Shown here piece after piece: positions 45,605 through 55,621 of a DNA stretch of 64,000 nt (within the stretch, counting starts at the first letter, position 1; each line of letters begins with the position of its first letter). This DNA is from Paracoccus sp. DMF-8 (lineage in GTDB: Bacteria; Pseudomonadota; Alphaproteobacteria; Rhodobacterales; Rhodobacteraceae): NCBI RefSeq assembly GCF_029309835.1, contig NZ_JARJHL010000003.1, positions 124,001 through 188,000 on the forward strand, in the 5' to 3' direction. Made by a program: the position numbers and the translations under genes. The notes under the pieces are model-generated. The model was not told the DNA's origin, did no database searches, and was given only the letters and a program-made list of their open reading frames with translations.

Positions 45605-46992
45605 ATGACGCCGGAATTCGCCCCGCAGGATGCAGCCAGCCTGCCGCTTTGGCTGGTCAACGCCAGCAACGATGGCCCGGATTTTCCTGATACGCTGCCC
45701 GATGCGGCGCGGGTCTGGGCGACGGCGAACGGTTTTGGCGGCAAGGCGGGGCAGGTCTGCGTGCTGCCCGCGCCGGATGGCGGGATTCTGGGCGCCCTGT
45801 ATGGTCTGGGGCAGGCCAAAGGTTCGCGTGAACGCTATCCGCTGGCACGCGCGGCGGATCTGCTGCCCGCGGGCAGTTGGCACATCGCCCATGCGCCCGC
45901 CGGTTTCGATGCGACGCTTGGCGCGCTCGGCTGGCTTCTGGCCGAATACCGCTTTGCCCGCTACAAAAAGACCGAAGCCCCCAAGGCGCGGCTGATCTGC
46001 CCTCAGGGCGTTGATTCCGAAAAGGTTCTGGCGCTGGCGGCGGCGGAATATCTGGTCCGCGACCTGATCAACACGCCGACCTCGGACATGGGCCCCGACA
46101 ATCTCATGGCAGAGGCAGAGGCCCTCGCCGCCCGTCACGGCGCCCGTGTCGAGGTGATCCTTGGCGACGACCTGCTGGCGCGCAATTTCCCGATGATCCA
46201 CGCGGTCGGGCGCGCGGGCGGACAGGCCCCGCGTCTGGTCGATATCCGTTTTCCGGGCAACGGGCCAAAGGTGACGCTGGTCGGCAAGGGCGTCTGTTTC
46301 GACACCGGGGGCTGGATATCAAGCCGCCCTCATCCATGCTGCTGATGAAAAAGGACATGGGCGGCGCGGCCAATGTCATCGGGCTGGCCGATGCGCTGGC
46401 ACGGCTTGGCCGCACCCGGGACATCAGCCTGCGCGTGCTGCTGCCCATCGTCGAAAATGCGATTTCCGGCAATGCTTTCCGTCCCGGCGATATCCTGACC
46501 AGCCGCAAGGGCCAGACGGTCGAGGTGAACAATACCGATGCCGAAGGCCGCCTGATTCTGGCCGATGCGCTGGCCTATGGGGATGAGGAAAGCCCCGATC
46601 TGCTGATTTCGATGGCGACGCTGACCGGCGCGGCGCGGGTGGCGCTTGGCCCCGACCTGCCGCCGTTTTTCTGCGACGACGACGGGGTGGCCCGGATCAT
46701 CCACCGCGCGGGGCAGAATGCCGCCGATCCGCTGTGGCGCCTGCCCTTCTGGGAACCTTACGAATCCATGATCGAGCCGCAGATCGCCGATCTGGACAAT
46801 GCGCCTTCGGGTGGCTTTGCGGGGGCGATCACGGCGGCGCTGTTCCTGCGCCGTTTCACCGGAAACGCCCGCCATTACGCGCATTTCGACATCTATGGCT
46901 GGCAACCCGCCGCAGCGCCGGGACGGCCCAAGGGCGGGGCCGCGCAAGGCATCCGCGCGCTGCTGGAGGCACTGCCGGATATCCTGAAATGA
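45605..46992 (+). CDS. Leucyl aminopeptidase family protein (frameshifted)
   Basis: Two-metal M17-type aminopeptidase. The first frame runs to VTLVGKGVCFDTGG, where one C appears lost near 46312 (LDIKPPSSM is expected). The second frame continues MLLMKKDMGGAANVIGLADA with the metal and catalytic motif NNTDAEGRLILADALAYG. Restored length is about 463 residues. The N-terminal domain is the short type common in alphaproteobacterial PepA-like proteins. It overlaps the NlpC/P60 gene (ATGA), a usual pair in this family of bacteria. Confidence 0.88.
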
Positions 46993-47834
46993 ATACTCCG
47001 GACCGCCGCCTGACCCCGGCAACCGAGCGCGTGGCGCTGGACAGCCTGCAGGGTGTTCTGGACCGCCCCGCCTATGTGCCGGGCACCCCTGCCCGGCTGG
47101 CGACACCCATCGCCGACCTGCTGCGCAATCCCGGCGGCGCGCGTGAAAGGCAGGTGAATTTCGGCGCCGACCTGACCGTGATCGACGAGGCGGACGGGCA
47201 CAGCTTTGTCCAGGCGGTCGCGGATGGCTATTGCGGCTGGATCGCCAGCGCCGCACTGACCCGCGACCTGCCCCGAATCACCCATCGCGTCGCGGCACCC
47301 GCCACGCATCTCTATCCCGCGCCGGAGATGAAACAGCCCGAAGACATGGCGCTGTCCATCGGCGCGCGGCTGTCGGTCACGGATATCGACGGGCGTTTCG
47401 CGCGGCTGGCGGATGGGCGTTTCGTCCCCGCCGCCCATATCGGCGACCAGCCTGCTACCGACCCGGCGGCGGTGGCCCTGACCCTGCTGGGCACGCCCTA
47501 TCTGTGGGGCGGCAACAGCCGGGCGGGGATCGACTGTTCGGGTCTGGTGCAGGCCGCGCTTGGCGCCTGCGGCATCCCCTGCCCCGGCGACAGCGACCTG
47601 CAACGCGACGGTTTTCCGGCGGTGGACGACATCCGCCGCAACGATCTGCTGTTCTGGCCCGGCCATGTCGCGCTGGCACTGGATGACAGGGTGATGGTCC
47701 ACGCCACCGCCTATGTCATGGCCGTGATCACCGAAGATATCGAACAGGCCATTGCCCGGATCGACCGCGCGGGCGAAGGCCCCTTTCTGGGTGCGCGCCG
47801 CCCCGATCTTGCCGTGACGCCGCAATTTCCCTAA
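46989..47834 (+). CDS. NlpC/P60 family cell-wall hydrolase
   Basis: 281 residues with two SH3-like domains (about 50-85 and 115-150) and a C-terminal NlpC/P60 peptidase: WGGNSRAGIDCSGLVQ with the catalytic Cys, GHVALALDD with the His and MVHATAYVM. Such enzymes cleave gamma-D-Glu-diaminopimelate bonds in murein peptides. No signal peptide is present, so it may act on recycled murein peptides in the cytoplasm together with the coupled aminopeptidase. Confidence 0.9.
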   Translation: MNTPDRRLTPATERVALDSLQGVLDRPAYVPGTPARLATPIADLLRNPGGARERQVNFGADLTVIDEADGHSFVQAVADGYCGWIASAALTRDLPRITHRVAAPATHLYPAPEMKQPEDMALSIGARLSVTDIDGRFARLADGRFVPAAHIGDQPATDPAAVALTLLGTPYLWGGNSRAGIDCSGLVQAALGACGIPCPGDSDLQRDGFPAVDDIRRNDLLFWPGHVALALDDRVMVHATAYVMAVITEDIEQAIARIDRAGEGPFLGARRPDLAVTPQFP

Positions 47835-47864
47835 CCCGAACCGATACGCAAGGCAGAGGATATC

Positions 47865-48920
47865 ATGGTGCATCTTTGGGTCCGGGCCGAAAGCCGCCCG
47901 AACGAGGACAGGGTGGGCATCACCCCCGAGGGCGTGCGCGCCCTGATCCGGCAGGGCTGCCGCGTCACGGTCGAAGACAGCCCCCGCCGCATCATCGCCA
48001 CCGACGGCTATCGCGAGGCCGGGGCCGAGATCGCGCCCGAAGGGTCATGGCCCGATGCGCCGCGGGACGCGATCATCTTTGGCCTGAAAGAACTGCCCGA
48101 CGACGGCACGCCCCTGAGCCATCGCCACATCATGTTCGGCCATGCCTTCAAGGGCCAGCCCGCCGGGCAGGTGCTGCTGCGCCGCTTCCGCGAGGGTGGC
48201 GGCGCGCTGTATGATCTGGAATACCTGACCGACGACGCGGGCCGCCGTCTGGCGGCGTTCGGCTATTGGGCGGGCTATGCGGGTGCCGCCGTGTCGCTGA
48301 TGGCCTGGGCCGCACAGCATCGCGGCCAGATCTGCCCGCCCGTCCACAGCTATCCCAGCCAGCAGGCGATGACCGACGATCTGCGCGCGCGGCTGGACGG
48401 GACGCAGGCGGCACGCCCGAATGCCATCGTCATCGGCGCGCTTGGCCGGGTCGGCACCGGCGCGGCGGATCTGTGCACCGAAATGGGCGTCCATGTGACG
48501 AAATGGGATATGGCCGAAACCGCCAGCGGCGGGCCGTTCCCGGAAATTCTGGACCACCAGATTTTCCTGAACTGCATTCTGGCGCGTCCCGGCACGCCGG
48601 TCTTTGTCCCTGCGGATGCCGTCAATCCGGGCCGGGCGCTGCGCGTCATCGGCGATATCGCCTGCGACCCGGACAGCGAATTTTCCCCGATCAAGGTCTA
48701 TGACCGCACCACGACATGGGACCAGCCGGTCCTGCGCGTCGCGGACAATCCCCCGCTGGATGTGATGGCGATCGACAACCTGCCTTCGATGATGCCGCGC
48801 GAAAGCTCGGCTGATTATGCGGGGCAGCTTTTGCCGGTGCTGTCCACGCTGGACCGGATCGACGCCGATGCCTGGGGCCGCGCCCGCGCCCTGTTCGATA
48901 TCCATGTAAAAGAGGCCTGA
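47865..48920 (+). CDS. Saccharopine dehydrogenase, lysine-ketoglutarate reductase type
   Basis: 351-residue enzyme of the alanine dehydrogenase/PNT-like LYS1 family. N-terminal VRAESRPNEDRVGITPEGVR, IIFGLKELPDD and HIMFGHAFKGQ are typical, and the NAD-binding segment is AIVIGALGRVGTGAADLC. It would condense lysine and 2-oxoglutarate to saccharopine, the first step of the bacterial saccharopine route. It is one base from the next saccharopine dehydrogenase gene, so both steps are encoded in one operon. Confidence 0.88.
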   Translation: MVHLWVRAESRPNEDRVGITPEGVRALIRQGCRVTVEDSPRRIIATDGYREAGAEIAPEGSWPDAPRDAIIFGLKELPDDGTPLSHRHIMFGHAFKGQPAGQVLLRRFREGGGALYDLEYLTDDAGRRLAAFGYWAGYAGAAVSLMAWAAQHRGQICPPVHSYPSQQAMTDDLRARLDGTQAARPNAIVIGALGRVGTGAADLCTEMGVHVTKWDMAETASGGPFPEILDHQIFLNCILARPGTPVFVPADAVNPGRALRVIGDIACDPDSEFSPIKVYDRTTTWDQPVLRVADNPPLDVMAIDNLPSMMPRESSADYAGQLLPVLSTLDRIDADAWGRARALFDIHVKEA

Positions 48921-48921
48921 G

Positions 48922-50067
48922 ATGACAATCCACTGGATCGGAACCGGCCTGTCCGCCATTCCCGGCCTGCGCCGCCTGTTGCAGGGCGGCCAGCCCGTCA
49001 CCGTCTGGAACCGCACGGTGGACAAGGCCCGCGACGCGGTGGGCGACCTGACCGCCGACATCCGCGCCTATACGCCCGAGGCCCTGGCCGAAGCCGTCAC
49101 GCAAGGCGACATCATCGTGTCGATGCTGCCCGCCGACCGCCATGTGCCGCTGGCAAAGCTGGCCATCGAACGGCGCGCGCATTTCGTCAGTTCCAGCTAT
49201 ATCTCGCCCGAGATGGCGGCGCTGGACGGGGCCGCCCGTGCCGCAGGTGTCGCGCTGGTCAATGAGGTCGGGCTGGACCCCGGCATCGACCATCTGATGG
49301 CCCATGATCTGGTCACCGATTACCGCACGGTCGCGCGCCCCGGCGATCAGGTCAGCTTTACATCCTATTGCGGCGGCTTTCCGAAACATCCCAACACCTT
49401 CCGCTACAAGTTCAGCTGGTCGCCGCTTGGCGTATTGCGGGCGCTGCGCTCGCCCTCGCGGTCGATGCGCGACGGGGCGGAACTGGCGGTGGACCGGCCC
49501 TGGCATGCGATCACGCCCTATCAGGCCCCCTGCCCACGCCTCGAGGCGTTCGAGGTCTATCCGAACCGCGATTCGCTGCCCTTTGTGCAGCAATACGGCT
49601 TTTCACCCGATTGGCAGATCCGCGATTTCGTGCGCGGCACGATCCGCCTGAAAGGCTGGCAAGAGGCATGGACCCCGGTTTTCACCGAGGTCGAGACCCT
49701 GACCGGCCCCGAAGGCGACGCCCGTCTGGCCGAAATGGCCGATCAGTTCTGGCGCGACAATTCCTACGAGGAAGGCGAACCGGACCGGGTCGTCCTGTTC
49801 GTCGCGCTGAAGGCGGTCCGGGATGGCGAAACCGTCTGGCACAAGGAATGGGTTCTGGATGCCTCGGGCAATGCCCAAGGCAGCGCGATGGGTCAGCTTG
49901 TGTCGATCCCGGTGGCGCTGGCGGTCGAGGCGGTGGCGCGCGGCGATTTCGCCCCCGGCACCCATGCCGCGCCCGACGACCCCCGGCTTGTCGGCGACTG
50001 GCTGGTCGAGGTCGCAGAGATCGCCGACCATACCGCCAAGGTCAACCACCTCTCGCCCGAGGCCTGA
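48922..50067 (+). CDS. Saccharopine dehydrogenase (glutamate-forming, LYS9-like)
   Basis: 381 residues. N-terminal Rossmann segment MTIHWIGTGLSAIPGLRRLL, then VSMLPADRHVPLAKLAIERR, SSYISPEMAALD, NEVGLDPGIDHLMAHDL and SYCGGFPKHPNTFRYKFSWSP, the last two being hallmarks of saccharopine-cleaving enzymes. It would yield glutamate and aminoadipate semialdehyde. It is placed after the lysine-ketoglutarate reductase-like gene. Confidence 0.9.
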   Translation: MTIHWIGTGLSAIPGLRRLLQGGQPVTVWNRTVDKARDAVGDLTADIRAYTPEALAEAVTQGDIIVSMLPADRHVPLAKLAIERRAHFVSSSYISPEMAALDGAARAAGVALVNEVGLDPGIDHLMAHDLVTDYRTVARPGDQVSFTSYCGGFPKHPNTFRYKFSWSPLGVLRALRSPSRSMRDGAELAVDRPWHAITPYQAPCPRLEAFEVYPNRDSLPFVQQYGFSPDWQIRDFVRGTIRLKGWQEAWTPVFTEVETLTGPEGDARLAEMADQFWRDNSYEEGEPDRVVLFVALKAVRDGETVWHKEWVLDASGNAQGSAMGQLVSIPVALAVEAVARGDFAPGTHAAPDDPRLVGDWLVEVAEIADHTAKVNHLSPEA

Positions 50068-50133
50068 CGCAAGGGTGAACGCCCATCCGGCACGGCGGCG
50101 GAACCCCTGCCGCCGTCGCCCGTTTCCCTTGCG
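50068..50133. repeat. Nested inverted repeats after the lysine operon
   Basis: Outer arms CGCAAGGG (50068-50075) and CCCTTGCG (50126-50133) enclose inner arms ACGGCGGC (50092-50099) and GCCGCCGT (50109-50116). A two-tier stem could mark the transcript end; no T-run follows. Confidence 0.5.
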
Positions 50134-50160
50134 ACGATTTCCGATCAGCAAAGGGATAGA

Positions 50161-51390
50161 ATGATGACGTTTTCCGCCAATTCCAGCCTTGCCCTACCGC
50201 GTTTTCTGGCCCCTTTCTTCGCGGCGACCAGCCTGCTGGCCCTGCCCGCGCTGGCCGATTTCAACGACGCGCCCCCGAATGCGGCCAGCCAGCAGCCTGC
50301 CTTTGCCGGGCAGACCCGCGCCCCGGTGATCGCGCCGCAGTTCAATATCGAAACCACGGTCATCACCGACCGGCTGGACAGCCCCTGGGGCATGGCGATC
50401 CTGCCCGACGGCACCGCGCTGGTCACCGAAAAGCGCGGCAACCTGCGGCGCATCGCGCCGACGGGTGAGGTTTCGGCCCCGATCTCGAGCCTGCCCGATG
50501 TCGATGCGCGCGGTCAGGGCGGCTTGCTGGATGTCGCCATCGCCCTGGACTTCGCCCAGACCCGCCAGATCTGGATCACCTTTGCCGAGCCGCGCGGCAG
50601 CAACGAAAACGGCACCGCCGTCGCAACCGGCACCCTGTCGCAGGACATGACCGCGCTGGAAAATCTCCGCGTGATCTTTCAGCAGCAACCGGCGTGGGCT
50701 TCGGACAAGCATTTCGGGTCGCGTCTGGTCTTTGGCCGCGATGGCAGCCTGTTCGTCACGACCGGCGAACGATCGGACCGCGAACCCCGGCAGTTGGCGC
50801 AGGACCTGACGACCCATCTGGGCAAGGTCTTGCGCATCGACCCGCAGACCGGGCAGGCCGCGCCCGGCAATCCGCAATTCGTGGGCGTTCAGGCGCAGCC
50901 GGAAATCTGGTCCTACGGTCACCGCAACCTGCAGGCGGCCGCGCTGGATCCGGCGACCGGCCAGATCTGGACGGTCGAACACGGGCCGCGCGGCGGGGAT
51001 GAGCTGAACCACCCCGAGGCGGGCAAGAACTATGGCTGGCCCGTCATCACCTATGGTCAGGAATACAGCGGCGCCGCCGTCGGTCAGGGCCGCACCCAGC
51101 AGGACGGGCTGGAACAGCCGGTCTATTACTGGGACCCGGTCATCGCCCCGTCGGGCATGGCCTTTTATCAAGGTGCCATGTTCCCCGAGATGCAGGGCGA
51201 TATCCTGATCGGCGGCTTGCAGGGGCAGGCGCTGGTCCGCCTGACGGTTCAGGGCGGCCGCGTGACCGGCGAACAGCGGCTGGCCGAAGGCATCGGCCGG
51301 GTCCGCGATCTGGATATCGCCGCGGATGGCGCAGTCTGGATGCTGATCGAAGACAGCGGCGAATTGGTGCGGGTCAGCCGGGCCGATTAA
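50161..51390 (+). CDS. PQQ-dependent sugar dehydrogenase (soluble aldose dehydrogenase type)
   Basis: Secreted beta-propeller protein of 409 residues with a Sec signal (LPRFLAPFFAATSLLALPALA). Conserved segments are LDSPWGMAILPDGTALVTEK, GGLLDVAIALDF, KHFGSRLVFGRDGSLFVTTGE, YGHRNLQAAALDP, and VEHGPRGGDELNHPEAGKNYGWP, the family's PQQ and calcium region (YliI/GdhB type). It would oxidise aldoses in the periplasm. ATG 50161 and 50164 are both possible; aaggg precedes them. Confidence 0.92.
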   Translation: MMTFSANSSLALPRFLAPFFAATSLLALPALADFNDAPPNAASQQPAFAGQTRAPVIAPQFNIETTVITDRLDSPWGMAILPDGTALVTEKRGNLRRIAPTGEVSAPISSLPDVDARGQGGLLDVAIALDFAQTRQIWITFAEPRGSNENGTAVATGTLSQDMTALENLRVIFQQQPAWASDKHFGSRLVFGRDGSLFVTTGERSDREPRQLAQDLTTHLGKVLRIDPQTGQAAPGNPQFVGVQAQPEIWSYGHRNLQAAALDPATGQIWTVEHGPRGGDELNHPEAGKNYGWPVITYGQEYSGAAVGQGRTQQDGLEQPVYYWDPVIAPSGMAFYQGAMFPEMQGDILIGGLQGQALVRLTVQGGRVTGEQRLAEGIGRVRDLDIAADGAVWMLIEDSGELVRVSRAD

Positions 51391-51573
51391 GGGGGCCTTG
51401 CGATCATCTAACACAGGACAGGGCGCGTCGGCGCGCCTTGTCCGTCTGCAGGCCATTACGGGCCGGGATCGGCGTGGGTCGGGGCGTATCGCGGCTGACC
51501 CTTTACGCGCGGAATGCGGGGATTCCGGCACAATCGCGGCCTGTCGATTGCAAGGCTGGCAGCGCGGCGCCTC

Positions 51574-51948
51574 TCAGACGGGACGATGGATCGCCTCGGT
51601 CTCGTCCTCGGGGGACAGGCCAAGCGCCTCCAGCCCGGCCTCCAGATAATCGGCCAGTTGGGGGTCCGACATCAGATAGGTTTCGGTCGGGGATGTGCGT
51701 TCGGCGCGGGCGGTCGCGATGGCTTCGGCCAGTTCGCTGGCGTCAAAGGTGTCGCGCCCGATCCACATCACGGCGACCAGCGATGCCTGTTCGTCTTCGT
51801 CCATCGCGGCGATGAAATCGCGCAGCTCGCTGCGGTTGCCATGCTGGCCGGGGCGGCTGCCCTGATGCGCCCAGGCATTGATGCCGCTTTGATATTCACG
51901 CGCCAGAACAATGACTTGAGCAATCTTGTCGGGGGTGATGTCGATCAT
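51574..51948 (-). CDS. DUF3775 protein
   Basis: 124 residues starting MIDITPDKIAQVIVLAREY after an aggagag site. WAHQGSRPGQHGNRSELRDFIAAM and LVAVMWIGRDTF identify the DUF3775 family, of unknown function. No membrane segment or signal peptide. It sits upstream of mutL on the same strand with a 68-base spacing to the mutL stop. Confidence 0.87.
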   Translation of the reverse strand: MIDITPDKIAQVIVLAREYQSGINAWAHQGSRPGQHGNRSELRDFIAAMDEDEQASLVAVMWIGRDTFDASELAEAIATARAERTSPTETYLMSDPQLADYLEAGLEALGLSPEDETEAIHRPV

Positions 51949-52016
51949 GGCCGCTCTCCTTGCGAAAACAGCATCAGACCAAAGCGGGGCGGCGTCAACC
52001 ACAATCGCGGCCCCCG

Positions 52017-53846
52017 TCAGCGGCCGAAAAGGCGCTCGATATCGGTCAGTTTCAATTCGACCCAGGTCGGGCGCCCGTGGTTGCACTGGCCGGAACGCGG
52101 CGTGCGTTCCATTTCGCGCAGCAGCGCGTTCATTTCGTCGCCGGACATCCGCCGCCCCGACCGGACAGAACCATGGCAGGCCATCGACGACAGCACCGCA
52201 TCGACCCGCGCCTTCAGCCGGTCGGATGCGCCCTGATCGGCCAGATCGTCCAGAATGTCGCGGATCAGCGCCGGGGCATCCAGTTTGCGGATCAGCGCCG
52301 GGGTTTCGCGCACGGCGATCGCGCCGCCGCCGAAGGGTTCGATCACCAGCCCAAGCGCGGCCAGATCATCGGCGATCTCCAGAATGCGGGCGGCGTCGGA
52401 TTCGGACAGTTCGACGATTTCGGGGATCAGCAGGGCCTGCGTCGGAATGCCGTTCGCCTCGGCCTGCGCCTTGAGCCGTTCATAGACCAGACGCTCATGC
52501 GCGGCGTGCTGATCGACGATGACGATGCCGGTCGGGGTCTGGGCGACGATCCAGTTTTCATGCAGTTGCGCGCGGGCCGCGCCCAGGGGGGCGTCCTCGG
52601 GGATGGGCGATCTGGCCTCGACCCGCGCGCTTGGCGCCTCGGCAAAACCGGGTGCCTGAAAGGCCAGCGCGGCTTCGACCGCTGCGGGCGAAGGACGCGG
52701 GGCGGACCAGTTCGCCGGGCGGTAATCGGCCTGATACTGGCCCGGCTGATCGGGAACGGGTTCGGGACGAAACGCCTGCAGGGTCGCCGCCCCCACCGTG
52801 GACGAGGCGCGATGCCCGGCGGCCCCGGCCAGCGTATGGCGCAGCGCGCTGACGACCAGACCGCGCGCGATATCGGGGGCGCGGAAACGGACCTCGGCCT
52901 TGGCGGGGTGGACGTTGACATCGACCTGATGCGGATCGCAGCCGACGAACAGCACCGCCGCAGGGTGGCGCCCGCCCGCCAGCACATCCATGTAGCCGGC
53001 CCGCAGGGCCCCGGTCAGCAGCTTGTCCCGCACCGGCCGCCCGTTCACGAACAGATGCTGCGCGACCGAGGTGCCGCGCGAATAGGTCGGCAGCGCCGCA
53101 TAGCCGGTCAGCGTGATCCCGTCGCGCTCGGCATCGACCGGCGCGGCGTTTTCGATGAAATCGCGGCCCATGACGCGCGACAGCCGGGTTTGCAGCGCCC
53201 CGAACAATTCGCCCTGTTCGGCATCGGCGCGAAACAGGATGCGGCCCTCGTCCTCATCACTCAGGGTAAAGGCGACATAGGGCTCGGCCATGGCCAGACG
53301 GCGGATGACCTCGGCCACGGCCTGGGTTTCGGCGCGGTCGCTGCGCAGGAATTTCAGCCGGGCAGGGGTGGCAGAGAACAGATCGCGCAATTCGACCACC
53401 GTGCCGCGATTGCCCGCCGCCGGGCGCACCGGTTCCAGCCGCCCGCCCGCAACCGCGATCCGGGCCGCGTCATGGCCGCAGGCGCGGCTGGTGATGGTCA
53501 GGCGACCGACCGCGCCAAGGCTGGGCAGCGCCTCGCCCCGAAAACCGAAGCTGCGGATATCCAGCAGGTCCGAGCCGTCGATTTTCGACGTCGCATGCCG
53601 TGCCAGCGCCAGCGGCAGGTCATCGCCCGTCATGCCGCAGCCATCGTCGCTGACCCGGATCAGCGCCTTGCCGCCCTTGGCAATCGCCACGTCGATGCGC
53701 GTGGCACCGGCATCCAGCGCGTTTTCGACCAGTTCCTTGACCGCCGATGCGGGACGTTCCACGACCTCGCCCGCCGCGATGCGGTTGGCGGCGGCCTCGT
53801 CAAGCTGGCGGATCACCGGTCTTATGTTGGGGGCGGTTTGGGTCAC
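52017..53846 (-). CDS. mutL: DNA mismatch repair protein MutL
   Basis: GHKL ATPase of about 609 residues coupling MutS recognition to strand removal. The N-terminal part is highly conserved: [26 protein letters not shown] with the Mg-binding Asn, [39 protein letters not shown]. The C-terminal domain has [17 protein letters not shown]. The most likely start is GTG 53846; ATG 53897 would add 17 residues unlike the family. The dimerisation region ends [12 protein letters not shown]... and [11 protein letters not shown]. Confidence 0.93.
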   Translation of the reverse strand: MTQTAPNIRPVIRQLDEAAANRIAAGEVVERPASAVKELVENALDAGATRIDVAIAKGGKALIRVSDDGCGMTGDDLPLALARHATSKIDGSDLLDIRSFGFRGEALPSLGAVGRLTITSRACGHDAARIAVAGGRLEPVRPAAGNRGTVVELRDLFSATPARLKFLRSDRAETQAVAEVIRRLAMAEPYVAFTLSDEDEGRILFRADAEQGELFGALQTRLSRVMGRDFIENAAPVDAERDGITLTGYAALPTYSRGTSVAQHLFVNGRPVRDKLLTGALRAGYMDVLAGGRHPAAVLFVGCDPHQVDVNVHPAKAEVRFRAPDIARGLVVSALRHTLAGAAGHRASSTVGAATLQAFRPEPVPDQPGQYQADYRPANWSAPRPSPAAVEAALAFQAPGFAEAPSARVEARSPIPEDAPLGAARAQLHENWIVAQTPTGIVIVDQHAAHERLVYERLKAQAEANGIPTQALLIPEIVELSESDAARILEIADDLAALGLVIEPFGGGAIAVRETPALIRKLDAPALIRDILDDLADQGASDRLKARVDAVLSSMACHGSVRSGRRMSGDEMNALLREMERTPRSGQCNHGRPTWVELKLTDIERLFGR

Positions 53847-53963
53847 ACCCCCAGATATAGCAAAACCCCGCCTATGGAAAAGAGAGATTTCGCCCATCAC
53901 GCAACCAAGCGCGCCCAAAGGGGTTGAGTCGGCATGACATTTTGCAAGCACGAAGGAAACAGC

Positions 53964-54149
53964 ATGAAACGCATGATCGCATGTGCCGTTTGCAGCCTCG
54001 ACCGCCTGGCCGTCGCGGCCTGCGGCCCGAATGCGGCGACCCGCGCCACCACCGGGGCCGCGACCGGCGCCGTCGTGGCGGGGCCTGTCGGCGCGGTCGC
54101 AGGTGCGGCGGCGGGCGGTTCGGGCGCGGTTCGCGTCAACACGCCCTGA
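53964..54149 (+). CDS. Small glycine-zipper lipoprotein
   Basis: 61 residues starting [14 protein letters not shown] after aagga. A lipobox-like AVAAC precedes [21 protein letters not shown] and [10 protein letters not shown], a glycine-zipper membrane segment. Similar small lipoproteins are widespread in Rhodobacterales. The signal core is interrupted by charged DR, which is odd and may reflect a sequence error. Confidence 0.72.
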   Translation: MKRMIACAVCSLDRLAVAACGPNAATRATTGAATGAVVAGPVGAVAGAAAGGSGAVRVNTP

Positions 54150-54226
54150 TGATCTGATATCGAAAACCCCGGATCCTGTGCCACCACACAGGTACGGCGC
54201 GCCCCTTGCCGGGGCGGCCGGTTTCG

Positions 54227-55621
54227 TTACTGGACGGGTTCGGGTTCGGCAGCGGTTTCGGTCGTCGTTTCGGTGGCTGCTTCTGTCGCCGTTTCGGCGG
54301 CGGGCAGGCGCGCGCCATCCGCGTCAAGGCCCGCAGGCCGACCGACCAGAACAAAGCGCAGATTGTCGGCCTTCAGCAGCCGCTGCGCGACGCGCTGGAC
54401 ATCGGCGGCGGTCACGGCCTCGACCTTGTCGTTGCGGGTGTTGACGTAATCGGCGGGCAGGCCGACCAGTTGCATCCCCGCCAGAATCCCCGCGATCCGG
54501 CGGTTGCCGTCGAAACGCAGCGGGTATTCGCCGGTCAGATAGGTCTTGGCGTCGTTCAGTTCCTGATCCGTCACGCCATCGGCCAGCCGCGCCCATTCCT
54601 GCCGGACCAGATCGACCGCCTCGGCCACGCGCTCATTGCCGGATGCCATGCCGCCCTGCCAGCTGTCGCCGTAAAGACCGTTGGCCAGCCCGGTGCTGAC
54701 GCCATAGGTCAACCCGCGCTTTTCGCGGATCTCGTCCATCAGGCGCGAGGAAAAGCCGCCGCCGCCCAGAATATGGTTGGCCACGAAAGCCGCGAAATAA
54801 TCCGGGTCATCCATCGGCAGGCCCGGCCCGGCAAAGCCCACGACGGTCTGCGGGCTGTCCCAGTCGATCACGGTGACGCCGCCGGTCAGGCCAAGCGTCG
54901 CGGGCTGCGGCAGGGGCGCGGTGCCGGTTTCGGGCAAGGTGCCGAAGGTCCGGTCCAGCAGGATGCCAAGATCCTCGGGCGTGATATCGCCCGACACCGC
55001 GACGATCATCCGGTCACGCGCGATGACACGGTTGCGGGCGTCGATCAGGTCGTCGCGGGTCAGGGCCGCCACGCTGTCCGCCGTGCCGCTGGTCGAACTG
55101 CCGCAGGGGTGATCGCCCCATGCCTGACGCGCCATTTCCTTGGCGGCGATGGATTGCGGGTCGGTCGCCTCGGCCCGGATCGACAGTTGGACCTGCGCGC
55201 GGACCAGTTCCACGCGGTCGCTGTCGAAACGGGTTTCGGTCAGCGCCTGACGCAGCAGATCGGCCGCCTGATCGCGGTTTTCGCTGAGCGCGCGGAATGT
55301 GATCGTCAGCGCATCATCCCCGGCGCTGAAACCGATTTCGGCGCCCAGCCCCTCCAGCGCCTCGGCGAAACCGGTGGCGTCCAGATCGCCCGCGCCTTCC
55401 TCCAGCGTGGCGGTCATCAGGTTGATCGCACCGCGTTTTCCGGGCGCGTCCAGACTGGCGCCGCCCTTGAACAGCACCGTCATCGCGGCAAAGGGGATCG
55501 AGCCATCCTGCGCCAGCCAGGCCCTGATCCCGCCGGGAGAGGTGATTTCCTGAATCTCGATCGCGCGGGCCGGCAGCGCGGCCAGCAGCACAAAGACGAA
55601 TGTGGCGAGTGCGCGGATCAT
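54227..55621 (-). CDS. M16 family peptidase, non-catalytic partner
   Basis: 464-residue exported protein with a Sec signal ([20 protein letters not shown]). It has the M16 fold ([46 protein letters not shown]) but lacks the HxxEH zinc motif. The latter segment carries the Arg/Tyr pair that completes the active site of the catalytic subunit. It overlaps that gene by ATGA. The last 20 residues are Thr/Glu/Ala rich, a low-complexity tail. Confidence 0.92.
   Translation of the reverse strand: MIRALATFVFVLLAALPARAIEIQEITSPGGIRAWLAQDGSIPFAAMTVLFKGGASLDAPGKRGAINLMTATLEEGAGDLDATGFAEALEGLGAEIGFSAGDDALTITFRALSENRDQAADLLRQALTETRFDSDRVELVRAQVQLSIRAEATDPQSIAAKEMARQAWGDHPCGSSTSGTADSVAALTRDDLIDARNRVIARDRMIVAVSGDITPEDLGILLDRTFGTLPETGTAPLPQPATLGLTGGVTVIDWDSPQTVVGFAGPGLPMDDPDYFAAFVANHILGGGGFSSRLMDEIREKRGLTYGVSTGLANGLYGDSWQGGMASGNERVAEAVDLVRQEWARLADGVTDQELNDAKTYLTGEYPLRFDGNRRIAGILAGMQLVGLPADYVNTRNDKVEAVTAADVQRVAQRLLKADNLRFVLVGRPAGLDADGARLPAAETATEAATETTTETAAEPEPVQ

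Noticed and set aside
51960..53927. A 655-codon plus-strand ORF opposite mutL, and similar ORFs at 54206-55852 and 23646-25310
   Set aside because: All overlie strongly conserved genes and show no recognisable family.
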